Below, piece by piece: positions 36,386-47,629 of a stretch of 64,000 bases of DNA. The notes under the pieces are model-generated. The model saw only the letters and a list, made by a program, of their open reading frames with translations, had not been told where the DNA came from and made no database searches. This DNA comes from Magicicada septendecula (taxonomy: Eukaryota; Arthropoda; Insecta; Hemiptera; Cicadidae), in assembly GCA_034769895.1 (NCBI GenBank), contig CM068373.1, forward strand, positions 436,895,080 to 436,959,079, given 5' to 3'. How positions within the stretch are numbered: position 1 is the first letter of the stretch; each line of letters begins with the position of its first letter. Position numbers and translations under genes: made by a program.

Positions 36386-38470
36386 ATGGCAAACGATAAC
36401 TGCCGCAAATTCAAACAGAATCAAATAGTTTTTTGCATACAGCACTGATTTGTAGAGGACTCGCGACCTATTGTTTTTGGTGAAGATCGGTTGAAGGAAA
36501 GGGGTAGTTTACCTGCAACGGTTTTTTTTTATCAAGGGAAAATTTTTTTTTTTGGCAAACGATAACAGCCGCAAATTCAAACATAATCAAATAATGTTTC
36601 GTATACAGCCCTGAATTGTAGAGTTCTCAAGACCTTTTGTTTTTGGTGAAGATCGGTTAAGGGAAAGGGGTAGTTTACTTGTAACGTTTTATGTTTTAAC
36701 AAGGGTATTTCCTATGGCAAACGATAACAGCCGCAAATTCAAACAGAATCAAAAGATTATTTGCATACAGCCCTAAATTGTAGAGTACTCGAGACCTATT
36801 GTTTTTGGTGAAGATCGGTTAAGGGAAAGGGGTAGTTTACTTGTAACGTTTTATGTTTTAACAAGGGTATTTCCTATGGCAAACGATAACAGCCGCAAAT
36901 TCAAACAGAATCAAAAGATTATTTGCATACAGCCCTAAATTGTAGAGTACTCGAGACCTATTGTTTTTGGTGAAGATCGGTTAAGGGAAAGGGGTAGTTT
37001 ACTTGTAACGTTTTATGTTTTAACAAGGGTATTTCCTATGGCAAACGATAACAGCCGCAAATTCAAACAGAATCAAAAGATTATTTGCATACAGCCCTAA
37101 ATTGTAGAGTTCTCAAGACCTATTGTTTTTGGTGAAGATCGGTTAAGGGAAAGGGGTAGTTTACCTACAACGTTTTTTTAACAAGGGTATTTTTTATGGC
37201 AAACGATAACAGCCGCAAATTCAAACAGAATCAAATAATTTTCTGCATACAGCCCTGATTTGTAGAGTACTCAAGACTTATTGTTTTTGGTGAAGATCGG
37301 TTGAGGGGAAGGGGTAGTTTACCTGCAACGTTTTTTATCAAGCGTATTTTTTATGGCAAACGATAACTGCCGCAAATTCAAACAGAATCAAATAATTTTT
37401 TGCATACAGCCCTGAATTGTAGAGTACTCGCGACGTATTATTTTTGGTGAAGATCGGTTAAGGGAAAGGGGTAGTTTACCTGCAACGGTTTTTTTTATCA
37501 AGGGAAATTTTTTTTTTTTTGGCAAACGATAACAGCCGCAAATTCAAACAGAATCAAATAATGTTTCGTATACAGCCCTGAATTGTAGAGTTCTCAAGAC
37601 CGTTTGTTTTTGGTGAAGATCGGTTAAGGGAAAGGGGTAGTTTACCTACAACGTTTTTTTAACAAGGGTATTTTCTATGGCAAACGATAACAGCCGCAAA
37701 TTCAAACAGAATCAAATAATTTTCTGCATACAGCCCTCATTTGTAGAGTACTCAAGACCTATTGTTTTTGGTGAAGATCGGTTGAGGGGAAGGGGTAGTT
37801 TACCTGCAACGTTTTTTATCAAGCGTATTTTCTATGGCAAACGGTAACTCCCGCAAATTCAGACAGAATCAAATAATTTTTTGCATACAGCCCTGATTTG
37901 TAGAGTACTCGCGACCTATTGTTTTTTGTGAAGATCGGTTGAGGGGAAGGGGTAGTTTACCAGCAACGGTTTTTTTATCAAGGGAAATTTTTTTTTTTTG
38001 GCAAACGATAACAGCCGCAACTTCAAACAGACTTAAATAATGTTTCGTATACAGCTCTGAATTGTAGAGTTTTCAAGACCTATTGTTTTTGGTGAAGATC
38101 GGTTAAGGGAAAGGGGTAGTTTACCTGTAACGTTTTATGTTTTAACAAGGGTATTTCCTATGGCAAACGATAACAGCCGCAAATTCAAACAGAATCAAAC
38201 GATTATTTGCATACAGCCCCAAATTGTAGATTTCTCAAGACCTATTGTTTTTGGTGAAGATCGGTTAAGGGAAAGGGGTAGTTTACCTGCACCGTTTTTT
38301 TATCAAGCGTATTTTCTATGGCAAACGATAACAGCCGCAAATTCAAACAGAATCAAATAATTTTTTGCATACATCCCTGAATTGTAGAGGTCTCAAGGAC
38401 TTTCGATTTTGGTGAAGATCGGTTAAGGGGAAGGGGTAGTTTACCTGCAACCTTTTACGTTTTAACAAGA
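36386..38470 (+). repeat. Tandem array 2, ~162-bp monomers
   Basis: About 13 monomers. Three consecutive ones (about 36,716-37,196) are virtually identical over 162 bp, a sign of very recent unequal exchange or replication slippage. Confidence 0.93.
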
Positions 38471-38760
38471 GTAAAGTACTTGCAAATTTATTTAAACTTT
38501 TTGAAACAATGGTAATTGTTAAAAATAAAATAATTTTGTTGCCAGGCAATAAAATTAAAATTTTTTAATTTTAATGTAATATAATATTTTTCATTTAATA
38601 CGGCAATAAAAAGGCAGGTAAGACACAAACACACAATTCACGTTATTTCTGGCCTCACTCATGTTTATTTTCTTACGTTTGCACGCTTTTTAAATGGAAA
38701 GTGCCGAAACCCACACCAACATAACGCGTGCAAGCCGAAAAAATGGACATCAATTTGCTT

Positions 38761-39587
38761 ACTGGCGAAGCTAGTAGTTAATGAATGGGTAGGCAAAAAT
38801 CTTATCTTAAATTTTTTTTAAGGAATCACTAAAAGGACGGTGGGTCAAATCGGACGCTGAGGTAGAGTTTGCTGTAACCGAATGGTTCCACAAACAGCAG
38901 TAAGAATTTTACTAGCAGGGAATCTACAGGTTAGTGCAACAGTGGAACTCATGTCTTAATGTTATTGGAGACTTCTTTTAAAATCGTTGAATAAAAAATG
39001 CTTTACAGCTCTATACGTGTGTCTATTGAACAATCCTTGTATTAGTCATACACAATAATACAACTGATTGAACTTCAAATTTTTAAACTTGGTTAGTTTC
39101 TATATATATGTTTAATGTTACAAATAATTCAAATAACAATCTTGATCATCTGTTAGTTCAGCGGAATAACAGTGACACTTTTAATAACCGCATAAAATAA
39201 ACACTTAGAAACAACACAGGCGCTTTAACTTAACTGTTTGGACCACAGAAGTGAGGCATGCCTCAACGCTCTATGTGTACAGCGCGGGACAATCCCCCCT
39301 CCCTACACTTCCCTATCACACCACTACATTGCTTACATACGATGTATACAAAAAACGCTGAAGCAAGTTCAGGTTGCCTCATTCGCTTTAAACGAACTAT
39401 GCCGAATCTCACCTGTCACCATCTAGCGGTCGCTCAATAAAGCACGTTTCGGTTTAATAAATTTGACAGTCACAGTAACAATGTATAATCTTTACGTTAT
39501 GTAGTTCATACGTATTTATAATTTTTATTCTACAGAATTTGTTAGGGTAGGCATTGCCTCAATTGCCTCCATGTAACTTCGCCACTG
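38761..39587. mobile_element. Possible 0.8-kb inverted-repeat element inside the compound element
   Basis: The ends ACTGGCGAAGCTA and its near-complement TAACTTCGCCACT (11 of 13 pairs) border DNA absent from the second tail copy (40,880-41,122), which runs straight through. I cannot define a target duplication and the exact limits are uncertain. No transposase frame. Confidence 0.35.
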
Positions 39588-39898
39588 ATATATATGTGTA
39601 CAACTTTATCGGCAACAAAGAAGTAGTTTTTGTTAAAATTCCTTCCCGGGATATTTGGCCGTAGTCCAATGTTTTCTACAAAACCAGACATTTCGGCAAT
39701 GCCATCGACTTCCATCATCAGTGAAAATCGAGTGCGATAACGTGAGGTGGTATACGTTAGTGACCACAGTACTGTGGTTAAGGCTGAAGCAGTAAGTAGA
39801 AAGAAGTAGTTTCTATGGTAATATTTCATTTCGAAAATGATTTTAAATATAAATCTTAGAATATGGAAGTCATGTATGGTTCTCCATACCGATATTTT

Positions 39899-40089
39899 AC
39901 TTCCATATTCCTTAAGGAATGGAAGTATGGTGATGGCAAAAAAAATCGTGTTCGAGATTATTGCAGATTCTGATTCTACTACACTCAAAACATGAAAAAA
40001 AGTCGTTTTCCGAAAAGTGTCTGTGTGTGTGTCTGTCTGTCTGTGTGTCTGTCTGTCTGTCTGTGTGTGTGTCTGTAGATTTTTTTTCT
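39899..40089 (+). repeat. Head unit C with (GTCT)n microsatellite
   Basis: Palindrome ACTTCCATATTCC/GGAATGGAAGT, then about 110 bp shared with the other heads, then GTCTGTCTGTCT-rich microsatellite at 40,017-40,077. It abuts the tail end CGATATTTT of the preceding unit directly, so two units are joined head to tail. Confidence 0.82.
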
Positions 40090-40880
40090 ATGGCAAACGA
40101 TAACTGCCGCAAATTCAAACAGAATCAAATAATGTTTTGCATGCAGCCCTGATTTGCAGAGTACTCGCGACCTATTGTTTTTGGTGAAGATCGGTTGAGG
40201 GAAAGGGGTAGTTTACCTGCAACGGTTTTTTTTTAGCAAGGGTAATTTTGTTTGTTTGGCAAACGATAACAGCCGCAAATTCAAACAGAATCAAATAATG
40301 TTTTGCATACAGCCCTGAATTGTAGAGTTCTCAAATCTTTTGATTTTGGTGAAGATCGGTTAAGGGAAAGGGGTAGTTTACCTGTAACGTTTTAAGTTTT
40401 AACAAGGGTATTTCCTATGGCAAACGATAACAGCCGCAAATTCAAACAGAATCAAAAGATTATTTGCATACAGCCCTAAATTGTAGAGTTCTCAAGACCT
40501 ATTGTTTTTGGTGAAGATCGGTTGAGGGAAAGGGGTAGTTTACCTGCAACGTTTTTTTAACAAGGGTATTTTCTATGGCAAACGATAACAGCCGCAAATT
40601 CAAACAGAATCAAATAATGTTTTGCATACAGCCCTGATTTGTAGAGTACTCAAGACCTATTGTTTTTGGTGAAGATCGGTTAAGGGGAAGGGGTAGTTTA
40701 CCTGCAACGTTTTTTTATCAAGTGTATTTTCTATGGCAAACGATAACAGCCGCAAATTCAAACAGAATCAAATAATGTTTTGCATACGTTCCTGAATTGT
40801 AGAGGTCTCAATGACTTTCGATTTTGGTGAAGATCGGTTAAGGGGAAGGGGTAGTTTACCTGCAACCTTTTACGTTTTAA
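40090..40880 (+). repeat. Tandem array 3, ~160-bp monomers
   Basis: Five monomers of the same family, followed by a tail unit (40,880-41,122) that matches 38,470-38,640 plus the end near 39,850-39,898. Confidence 0.9.
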
Positions 40881-41122
40881 CAAGAGTAAAGTACTTGAAA
40901 ATTTATTTAAACTTTTTGAAACAATGGTAATTGTTAAAAATAAAATAATTTTGTTGCCAGGCAATAAAATTAGAATTTTTTCATTTTAATGTAATATAAT
41001 ATTTTTCATTTAATACAGCAATAAAAAGGCAGGTAAGACACAGCCTGGCTGTTTGGCTGAAAATGATTTTAAATATAAATCTTAGAATATGGAAGTCATG
41101 TATGGTTCTCCATACCGATATT

Positions 41123-41770
41123 TTTCTATAGTAAAATGATAACAGCCACAAATTCAAACAGAATGATGTTTTGCATACAGCCCTGTATTGTAGAGTTCTC
41201 AATACCTATTGGTGTTGGTGAAGATCAGTTAAGGGAAAGGGGTAGTTTACCAGCAACATTTTATGTTTTAACAAGGGTAATTTTTTATATGATGAACGAT
41301 AACTGCCGTAATTTCAAACAGAATCAACTAGGTTTTTGCATACCTTTTTGAACTAAAGAGAACTCAAGGTCTGTTGATTTTGTTGAAGATCGGTTAAGGG
41401 AAGGGGTAGTTTATCAGCAACGTTTTATGTTTTAAAAAGGGTAATTTTTTATATGACGAACGATAACTGCCGAAAATTCAATGTGAATCAAATAATTTTT
41501 TGCACCCTTTCCTGAGTTGCAGAGAGCTCAAGGTCTATTGATTTTGGTGAAGATCGGTTAAGGGAAAGGGGTAGTTTACCTGCTACATTTTATGTTGTAA
41601 CAAGAGAAATGTTTCCATGGCGAACGATAACTGCCGCACATTCAAACAGAATCAAATATTTTTTGCATGCTTCCCTGAATTGTAGAGGACCGAAGGTCTA
41701 TTGATTTTGGAGAAGATCGGTTAAGAGAAAGGGGTAGTTTACCTGAAACATTTTATGATTTAACAAGAGT
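41123..41770 (+). repeat. Tandem array 4, diverged monomers
   Basis: Four more diverged monomers (starts near 41,130, 41,290, 41,453 and 41,618), followed by the terminal tail to 42,241. Their divergence suggests this is the oldest part of the array. Confidence 0.8.
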
Positions 41771-42346
41771 AAAGTACTTAATTTTTATAAATAAAGTATC
41801 CTGATAAGAAGCTCATAGTAATCCACTGTAGAAACGTAGATGGATAAATATCTATAAATGAAGAGGTTAGGTGAACGGGGTGGGGGTAATTTTCTATTAT
41901 TAAAAATTATAGTTGAAGGTGGAGGGGAGAATTTTTTATATGTGTACTACGTTATCGGCAACAAAGAAGTAGTTTTTTGTTAAAATTGCTTCCCGGGTTC
42001 TTTAGCCTTAGTCCAATGTTTTCTACAAAACCAGACTTTTCGGCAGTGCCATCGACTGCCATCATCGGTGAAAATCGAGTGCGAAAACGTGAGGTGGTAT
42101 ACGTTAGTGACCACAGTACTGTGGTTATTGCTGAAACAATAAGTAGAAAGACGTAGTTTCTATGGAAATATTTCATTTCGAATATGATTTTAAATATAAA
42201 TCTTAGAACATGGAAGTCATGTATGGTTCTCCATACCGATATTTTTTCAATTGTCATTACTACGCTATTAAGCTTACATTCAGTTTCGGTATTACATTTA
42301 CTTATTTTATATTCTATTTCATTGTTATACTCATTCATTGAATTTA

Positions 42347-42898
42347 TTAATATCTCATTATTCTCATGTATTTGTCAATTCTTTCTGATATCTGATTATC
42401 TATCTCATTAAATTTAACATCTATCCCCTTGATTGCATTATCTAACTTGGTATCTAATTGGTTAATTTTATTAGTAAATTCTTCATTGGTATTTTCACAA
42501 CGTCTATTGATTTCTCGAATATTATTTTTTAATTCATCAAATTTGTCATTCTGTATATCTAATTTCTCATTTACACTACTTATAAATTCTTGCATTTCAT
42601 TTTTCTGTTCATCTAATTTACCGTTAAAATCACTTTTCATTTCATTCAACGTTATCTCGTTGCTGTCAAAACGTTTACTTAGAAGGTTAAATAAGTCATT
42701 CATGGACATCTCTTTTTCTTTTGTTTTAATTGTTACGGGAGTGGAAATCGCTCCCGGCGTACTAATTACAGATTCTTCTACGTTATGCTCATCTATTGAT
42801 AGTGACTCTGCTTGAATACCTGAGTCAGTATTTATTTGACTCTCGGTTTGACTGTCAGAGAAGCTGACTTCATTATTGATACTCTTATTATTCTCCAT
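42347..42898 (-). pseudogene. Gag N-terminal half of the 19.3-kb Gypsy
   Basis: The ATG at 42,898 opens a 183-residue frame rich in Glu, Asn and Lys with heptad-like spacing (residues about 60-175), consistent with a long coiled coil. A one-base indel near 42,375 shifts the frame. The continuation reads NEILINSMNEYNNEIEYK and stays open to about 42,250, where the satellite-rich element interrupts it after VVMTIEK. The likely next residues MSQNIDEHQ are on the far side of the insert near 34,275. Gag would form the particle. Confidence 0.75.
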
Positions 42899-43092
42899 TG
42901 TTTATTATTTTTGAAAACTTATTATTTTACTTCAATCTTAATTAATTAATTACTTTACTTTATTACAATCTCAATCTTGCATATATAATGTGTAAATTAT
43001 TTATTCCTCCTTCACTACTTTAACCTTAAAAGCACGTTTGCATGTTATTTGTAGGTGCGGTTTTTTACATCAAATTTTGATTCATAAAAACG

Positions 43093-43110
43093 GTCCCTGT
43101 TCGGGCGCCA
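43093..43110 (-). promoter_or_regulatory. Primer binding site, tRNA-Lys type
   Basis: On the minus strand, one base after the 5' LTR, the sequence TGGCGCCCGAACAGGGAC matches all 18 positions of the classic tRNA-Lys (anticodon UUU) primer binding site used by many retroelements. It sets the element's orientation and LTR edge. Confidence 0.92.
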
Positions 43111-43111
43111 C

Positions 43112-44265
43112 TGTGATGTTAATTAACCACTTACATAAATATAAATACATAAATTTTTATTCCACCTACCTGCAAAGTTATCTGGGTCCAGAATTCGATC
43201 ACACGAACGTAAGATGTTAGCGTGGTTTATAGGTTACTGTAATAATTGACATAACTCATTTTGTTTGAAGAGAATTCATGACCTTTTTAATTTTTAAACA
43301 TTGACAAACTTTAACAGATTTTACTCATACTTTAGCAAATGAAATAGCATCCTAATAATTTCTTGTTTTTGTTGTTCGTTTCATGAAAACAATTTCTACT
43401 CTATCTTATCCTACAAGCTTACCTTATTCTAAGATATCGATATCAGACCGCCCAGTCTGCATTTTCATTCGCACACACATACTATATTAAAAAACCCTCC
43501 CCTGATTTATTACATGACCAAAACCCTTAACATTTTAGGAAATACCCCCCCCCTCGGCCGGCACGTGGTTATCTCTCGAGCTCGTAACTTCATTTTTTGC
43601 TTTGGTTGTGTGTCCGAACTAAATTGGGATGTTCCTTAGTTAAAACTTCACTTCACTGCCACATCACGGTTTTGTTAACTCACAGTTTACTGGAAAATTA
43701 TAAAAATTTGTTGAAGAGCCCCTTTGGGCAGTACCTGGCCAGGCACAATCTGTAAGCGAACTGGGAAGAAGCGGCTATATGTTCACGGCCAACTGGATTA
43801 CGTCTTTTTAGGTGGAAGACAAAGCCTTGTGTTTCGTCGCCACAGCTATGTCCTATTTAACCCATGCAGTTGCTTGAGTGTGGGTCGCAGATGATATTTG
43901 TTTAGCACTGGCTGACGGCACGAAAAGGGTTTGGCTTAAGACTCACCTCCGGTAACTTGGTCAAGGAAGCAAACAACGATTCTGCTCTTAGCCATTTTTG
44001 TTTCACAGTTCAGCGTCGGTCCACGCACCTGGTTGTCTGGTGCGATCGGGCGCACTGCCACACACTCGCAAAGTTCTTGGAAATGACGCTTCGTACATTC
44101 CTCCATACTGATTGCACAACTGTTGAGACGTATTGCTCCTTTGTTCGCAACTGTTTTAATTCACCACGTGTTCTGGTCACAGATGGAAATTATGTCCATG
44201 CATTTTTTTTTTATAAATCCCAAAAATTTAATAAAATGAAAATCCCCTGTTTTTGTCACGTTACA
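43112..44265 (-). repeat. 5' LTR of the 19.3-kb Gypsy
   Basis: 1,154 bp, same length as the 3' LTR, with matching termini. The GGAT duplication follows at 44,266, after which the palindrome arm resumes. Confidence 0.93.
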
Positions 44266-45339
44266 GGATGTGTGAGATAAAATATAGCGTTGCCACTACC
44301 ACCAGTGTGTCTACGTCATGGCGGGAAGGGATTTATGTTCCCTTAACAAGTGTACCCAGCGTGTCCATGGCCATCTTGTCCTCTGCTTGTCTTGATTTAA
44401 TAGGGCGATGTCGTGTGAGGCATAAAATTGTGTAACTTAATGTATACTTGTGTATGAAAGAAAATAAAGTGGCCAGTTCCTGGTTTCTTCTTCTTGTCTT
44501 GTTTTTTGTATGTTCATAAATAATTTTAACGTTCATGCATGTGTGTGTGTGTGTGTGTGTGTGTGTGCTCGCGTGTGTGTGTTAAGTAAAACACTGTGTC
44601 TTGACTGCTCTTCATGTCTTTGTTGTCGCAGGTTTTTTTCTGTGTTCAAAAGTAAGGTTAACCACGCAAATGATTAATGAGTGTTGAGGAAAAAGAAATG
44701 TGTATATGGGCGCGTTGTCTGTCTGTTTTGAGATAAAATGGGTGGGTCGGATAGCCTTTGCATAAAAGCAACTTGATGTGTATGTGTGCACATAGATTTT
44801 GTGTATTGTTGTAACCTAATGAAAACAATCATTCTCCTCGCTTACAGTGGGAAACAGTTTGTGAAATAAAACACGACATCAATCATGTGTATAAGTATAA
44901 TTACACCATCAAATATGGTACAATAAATATACACAGATACGCATTACATAATGCAATAAAAACACACACACATGCATAAAGTACGTATAGAATTGTCAGA
45001 TGGTTTTAACATCAACAGTGAATCCGTAACAGACGTCAATACAGAATTATAGAGTTACAAATGAAACCGCTGTAGAATGAATAAATAGAAAATCACTAGG
45101 GCTTACCTTATAGAAAAACAAATGTAAAACTTCATGTTCACACGATATTGAACGATGTAGTAATTGTGGAACTGAGCTAAGAAATACTGTCCGCTCTGCT
45201 CCATTTCTCGAACACAAATGACCATATAGCAAATCACTTCCTCCTCCACTGCACTGTAGCAAGTGCACAACAAGTTAGGTAAGTTCCAAACGATCTGTTG
45301 AAAAATCAACGTATTTTTAGAAACAAGGTAGATCGAGAT

Positions 45340-45665
45340 GCAAAATTAAAGTTTTACAAAGTTATGGGAGTCCCTGTACTATGTAAAGGGGCACACACTA
45401 TGGGTGTGAATTATGGGCAACAACGAAAAACAAGATGGTAAAATACAGACCTTGGAAATGGCATTCTCAAGAGGAGTTTAAAAGTGTTCTAAACTTGACC
45501 TTATAAGAAATAAGGCCATATGAAAGGATGACAGATTCCAAACTGACCAAACAAGTCTGGAAATTCAAACCTATAGGACACAGGTGTGTGGGTAGACCCA
45601 GGAAGAGATGGCTGGAGGATTTTTAAGATGGAACAGGCAGCACCTTGCCTATGCCATGTTGTGAA
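45340..45665 (+). pseudogene. LINE (non-LTR retrotransposon) C-terminal remnant
   Basis: Plus-strand translation across indels gives IQTLEMAF, CSKLDLIRNKAI, then VWKFKPIGHRCVGRPRKRWLEDF. The EM.FLR...IRN...GRPRKRW order is the usual tail of RT proteins from Jockey/RTE-type LINEs. The rest is missing. It lies just outside the palindrome arm. Confidence 0.65.
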
Positions 45666-46372
45666 GATGATGATGGTGTATCGAGAATGTCAGTAAATCA
45701 GTGCCTTTTCTATGCTAACAGTTTATCTTATATTTTAAAACGTCCCTGTTATGAGTTGTTTCCAAGTTAAGGCATTATAACTCGCACATGTTGTTAGTTG
45801 TTTCTTTTTTACCTTTAGCACTATTGTACTTATCCGTGCTTTCTCCTTACTTCACAACATTACATAACCATAGTGGCAACAACAGTGCAGAATGGCCCAC
45901 ATGTTTACCGTGAGTCAGCTGACAGGCAACTCGCTTATTTTATTGTGTTGATAGCATTTCTGTGCAGAACCTTGTTGTGACTAGCTTTGAAGTTTGTTTT
46001 TTTTTTATCGAGTTTACAGCATGTGTGCATACCATCATCCTTGCTTAAGGTCCAAATGTACCTTACACATTTAGGCCTATAAATACCTTATAAATGTAGT
46101 ACCATCATGCTTGCTATGACAGCCAAATGTACACATAGCTTTGTTAATGAACATCCTTTGTTCTAATATTATGTCCTTCACTCTCATTGATTATATAATT
46201 TACAGTAAATAAAGTGACTCCATAATTCTGCAGCTGCCCTATAGAAGTCCCATTACAGCAAGTAGATTCACAATTATTAACTCCATACTTCTTCATAGCT
46301 CTGTTCAGACTTAGACATCTGACCAAAATTTCTCTACCGTACGTAGAGAAATTTATTGAATATTTTTAATTT
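45666..46372. other. Unassigned spacer
   Basis: AT-rich DNA between the LINE remnant and the Penelope tandem. I recognise no gene, RNA or repeat structure here. Confidence 0.5.
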
Positions 46373-46665
46373 TTTTACCTCAAGATGTATTTTCCTGTAT
46401 TTGGAACATGTTTTCGGGAATCCTATTGTTCCCATCCTCAGCCTTCCTAATTTTGTATCTTGTGGAGTATTTGTGTTTTGGTTGGTTGTTGTTATGTTTT
46501 CCTGTTGGTTTTTGGTATTTTATACTGGTATTATTATATGTGATTGTTGTGTATATAATATTAAGTTTTTGAGTATTTTCGATGTTGAGTGCTTTGAAAA
46601 TTGTGTTATGTTTTGTATTGATTTGTGCATTAGTTTGTTTAGTTTTGTGTTTGTATATTTATAAA
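46373..46665 (-). pseudogene. Penelope-like 3' end, copy 1
   Basis: Minus-strand 3' end of a Penelope-like element. It keeps the C-terminal protein tail region and the 3' block ACATGTTCCAAATAC preceded by a CCTGAGGATGGG-type motif. It is interrupted and lacks the GIY-YIG core. It matches copies 2 and 3 to the right. Confidence 0.65.
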
Positions 46666-46782
46666 TAGGCTATAACATCTTGAGGTATAGAAATTATAAA
46701 TATTAAATAAATTATTCAAACACTTTTTTCTACAGTCCATTTCTTGATGTATATATTATATTTAATTTTTATATTGAATTTA

Positions 46783-46968
46783 CCTCAAGATGTTTCTTTC
46801 CTTATTAGGTACATGTTTCGGGTACCATTTTGTACTCATCCTCAGCCTTCCTGATTTTGTGTCTGGTGAAGTACATATGTGTTGGTTGGTTGTTATTGTG
46901 GCTTCCCGTTGGCTTCTGGTACTTTAAATTGGTTTTATTGTGTGTGATTTTGGTGTATGTATTAGTAT
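46783..46968 (-). pseudogene. Penelope-like 3' end, copy 2 (split, 3' part)
   Basis: Same 3' block as copy 3 (a minus-strand frame runs through HMYFTRHKIRKAEDEYKMV). Cut at 46,968 by the LTR element; the GTAT duplication marks the joint and the rest resumes at 50,253. Confidence 0.7.
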
Positions 46969-47551
46969 TGTTACGACGGTCTACTCGATCGTCGTAGGTA
47001 CAGTGGAAACAAAATAAGTACAAGACACCAATTAAGTCACTAATCACACCTTTAATTGTTATAGTAAAACAGTTCATAATTAACAACACAGTGTCTACAA
47101 CAAATCAAATGAAATTGTTCATACGCAATAAAATGTCCACTAATATTAAAACTCAACTGTATTACAATTATACCGTCCGAATATAAAAAGGCAACACTTC
47201 ACTAATAACTACTTGAACGTACACCGTAATAACTCGAACCGCTCTGTAAATATATCGCACTAATACTCTCGAACCGCACAGTCAAAAATCTCGCATTGAA
47301 CTGAAAACTAAGGCCGCGACGCGACGTATTTATAGTTATGCTCACACACCAGAAGCTTCCAAACTGCGTCTTATCTCTCGCGAACTACGTAATTGCTGCG
47401 GCCTTGACACAGTCCGAGCGCCCGAGCGAAGGCTGGCACAGTCGAGAAAATTCTCGCAAAATGTGTTTAGTAGCACGTACACCACACACTTACGTCGAGA
47501 TCTTTCTGGCGCATTCGATAAACCCGTAGATTGTTCTGTGCTGTCGTAGCA
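46969..47551 (-). repeat. 3' LTR of the 3.3-kb element
   Basis: 583 bp, almost identical to 49,671-50,252. It ends at the polypurine tract at about 47,552-47,565. Confidence 0.9.
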
Positions 47552-47629
47552 CTGCCCCCTCCTTAAGCCTGTTCGTCCCGAACTGGCAAAGCATCTTCGA
47601 AGTAATACTCGACCAGGCGATCTAGGTGG

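Larger units (their letters stand above)
34281..42241 (+). mobile_element. Compound Helentron-associated-like (DINE-1/HINE-like) element
   Basis: About 8 kb inserted in a T-run within gag (TTTTT on both sides; no clear target duplication beyond T). It starts ACTTCCATGTTCC, and related heads recur at 36,213 and 39,899. Each head has a short palindrome, then a GTCT/GT microsatellite, then tandem monomers of about 160 bp. Tails end with AATATGGAAGT (complement of the head start ACTTCCATATT), a GTATGG-TTCT-CCATAC hairpin and CGATATTTT (at about 39,898, 41,122 and 42,241). Subterminal repeat, microsatellite, tandem core, 3' hairpin and insertion between Ts is the published architecture of Helentron-associated elements; the assignment is inference. 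No Rep/helicase is encoded. Confidence 0.6.
24929..44265 (-). mobile_element. 19.3-kb Ty3/Gypsy retrotransposon with nested insertion
   Basis: Flanked by GGAT (24,925-24,928 and 44,266-44,269), with 1,154-bp LTRs at both ends (TG...CA). The left-arm empty site is near 823. The gene order on the minus strand is gag, protease, RT, RNase H, integrase, as in Ty3/Gypsy. The LTRs differ at about 15 sites by eye (roughly 1.4 percent), so the insertion is fairly recent. Without the 8-kb insert in gag the element is about 11.4 kb, long for Gypsy because of a 3.7-kb non-coding 3' region. No envelope-like frame is visible. The coding region is broken by stops and indels. Confidence 0.95.
15857..45099. 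repeat. Right arm of giant palindrome
   Basis: This is the inverted copy of 1-15,809, stretched by right-arm-only insertions: a 247-bp insert (16,497-16,743), two MITEs (16,895-17,133 and 17,376-17,907) and the 19.3-kb Gypsy element (24,929-44,265). The homology resumes exactly after the Gypsy target duplication at 44,266 and runs to 45,099, opposite the first base of the window. At 21,045-22,149 it carries a solo LTR where the left arm keeps a fuller provirus. Confidence 0.92.

Noticed and set aside
34432..41770. Regular repeats that might be mistaken for a CRISPR array
   Set aside because: Monomers are contiguous ~160-bp tandem units without unique spacers, and the DNA is eukaryotic.
34261..42244. 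CGATATT at both edges of the satellite-rich insert as a 7-bp target duplication
   Set aside because: Internal tail copies also end in CGATATTTT, so the right-hand copy belongs to the element. The gag frame is best restored by a simple T-run target.
34187..42338. Open frames within the tandem monomers on both strands
   Set aside because: The repeated period keeps short frames open. They are broken by indels in most monomers and lack start or domain consistency.
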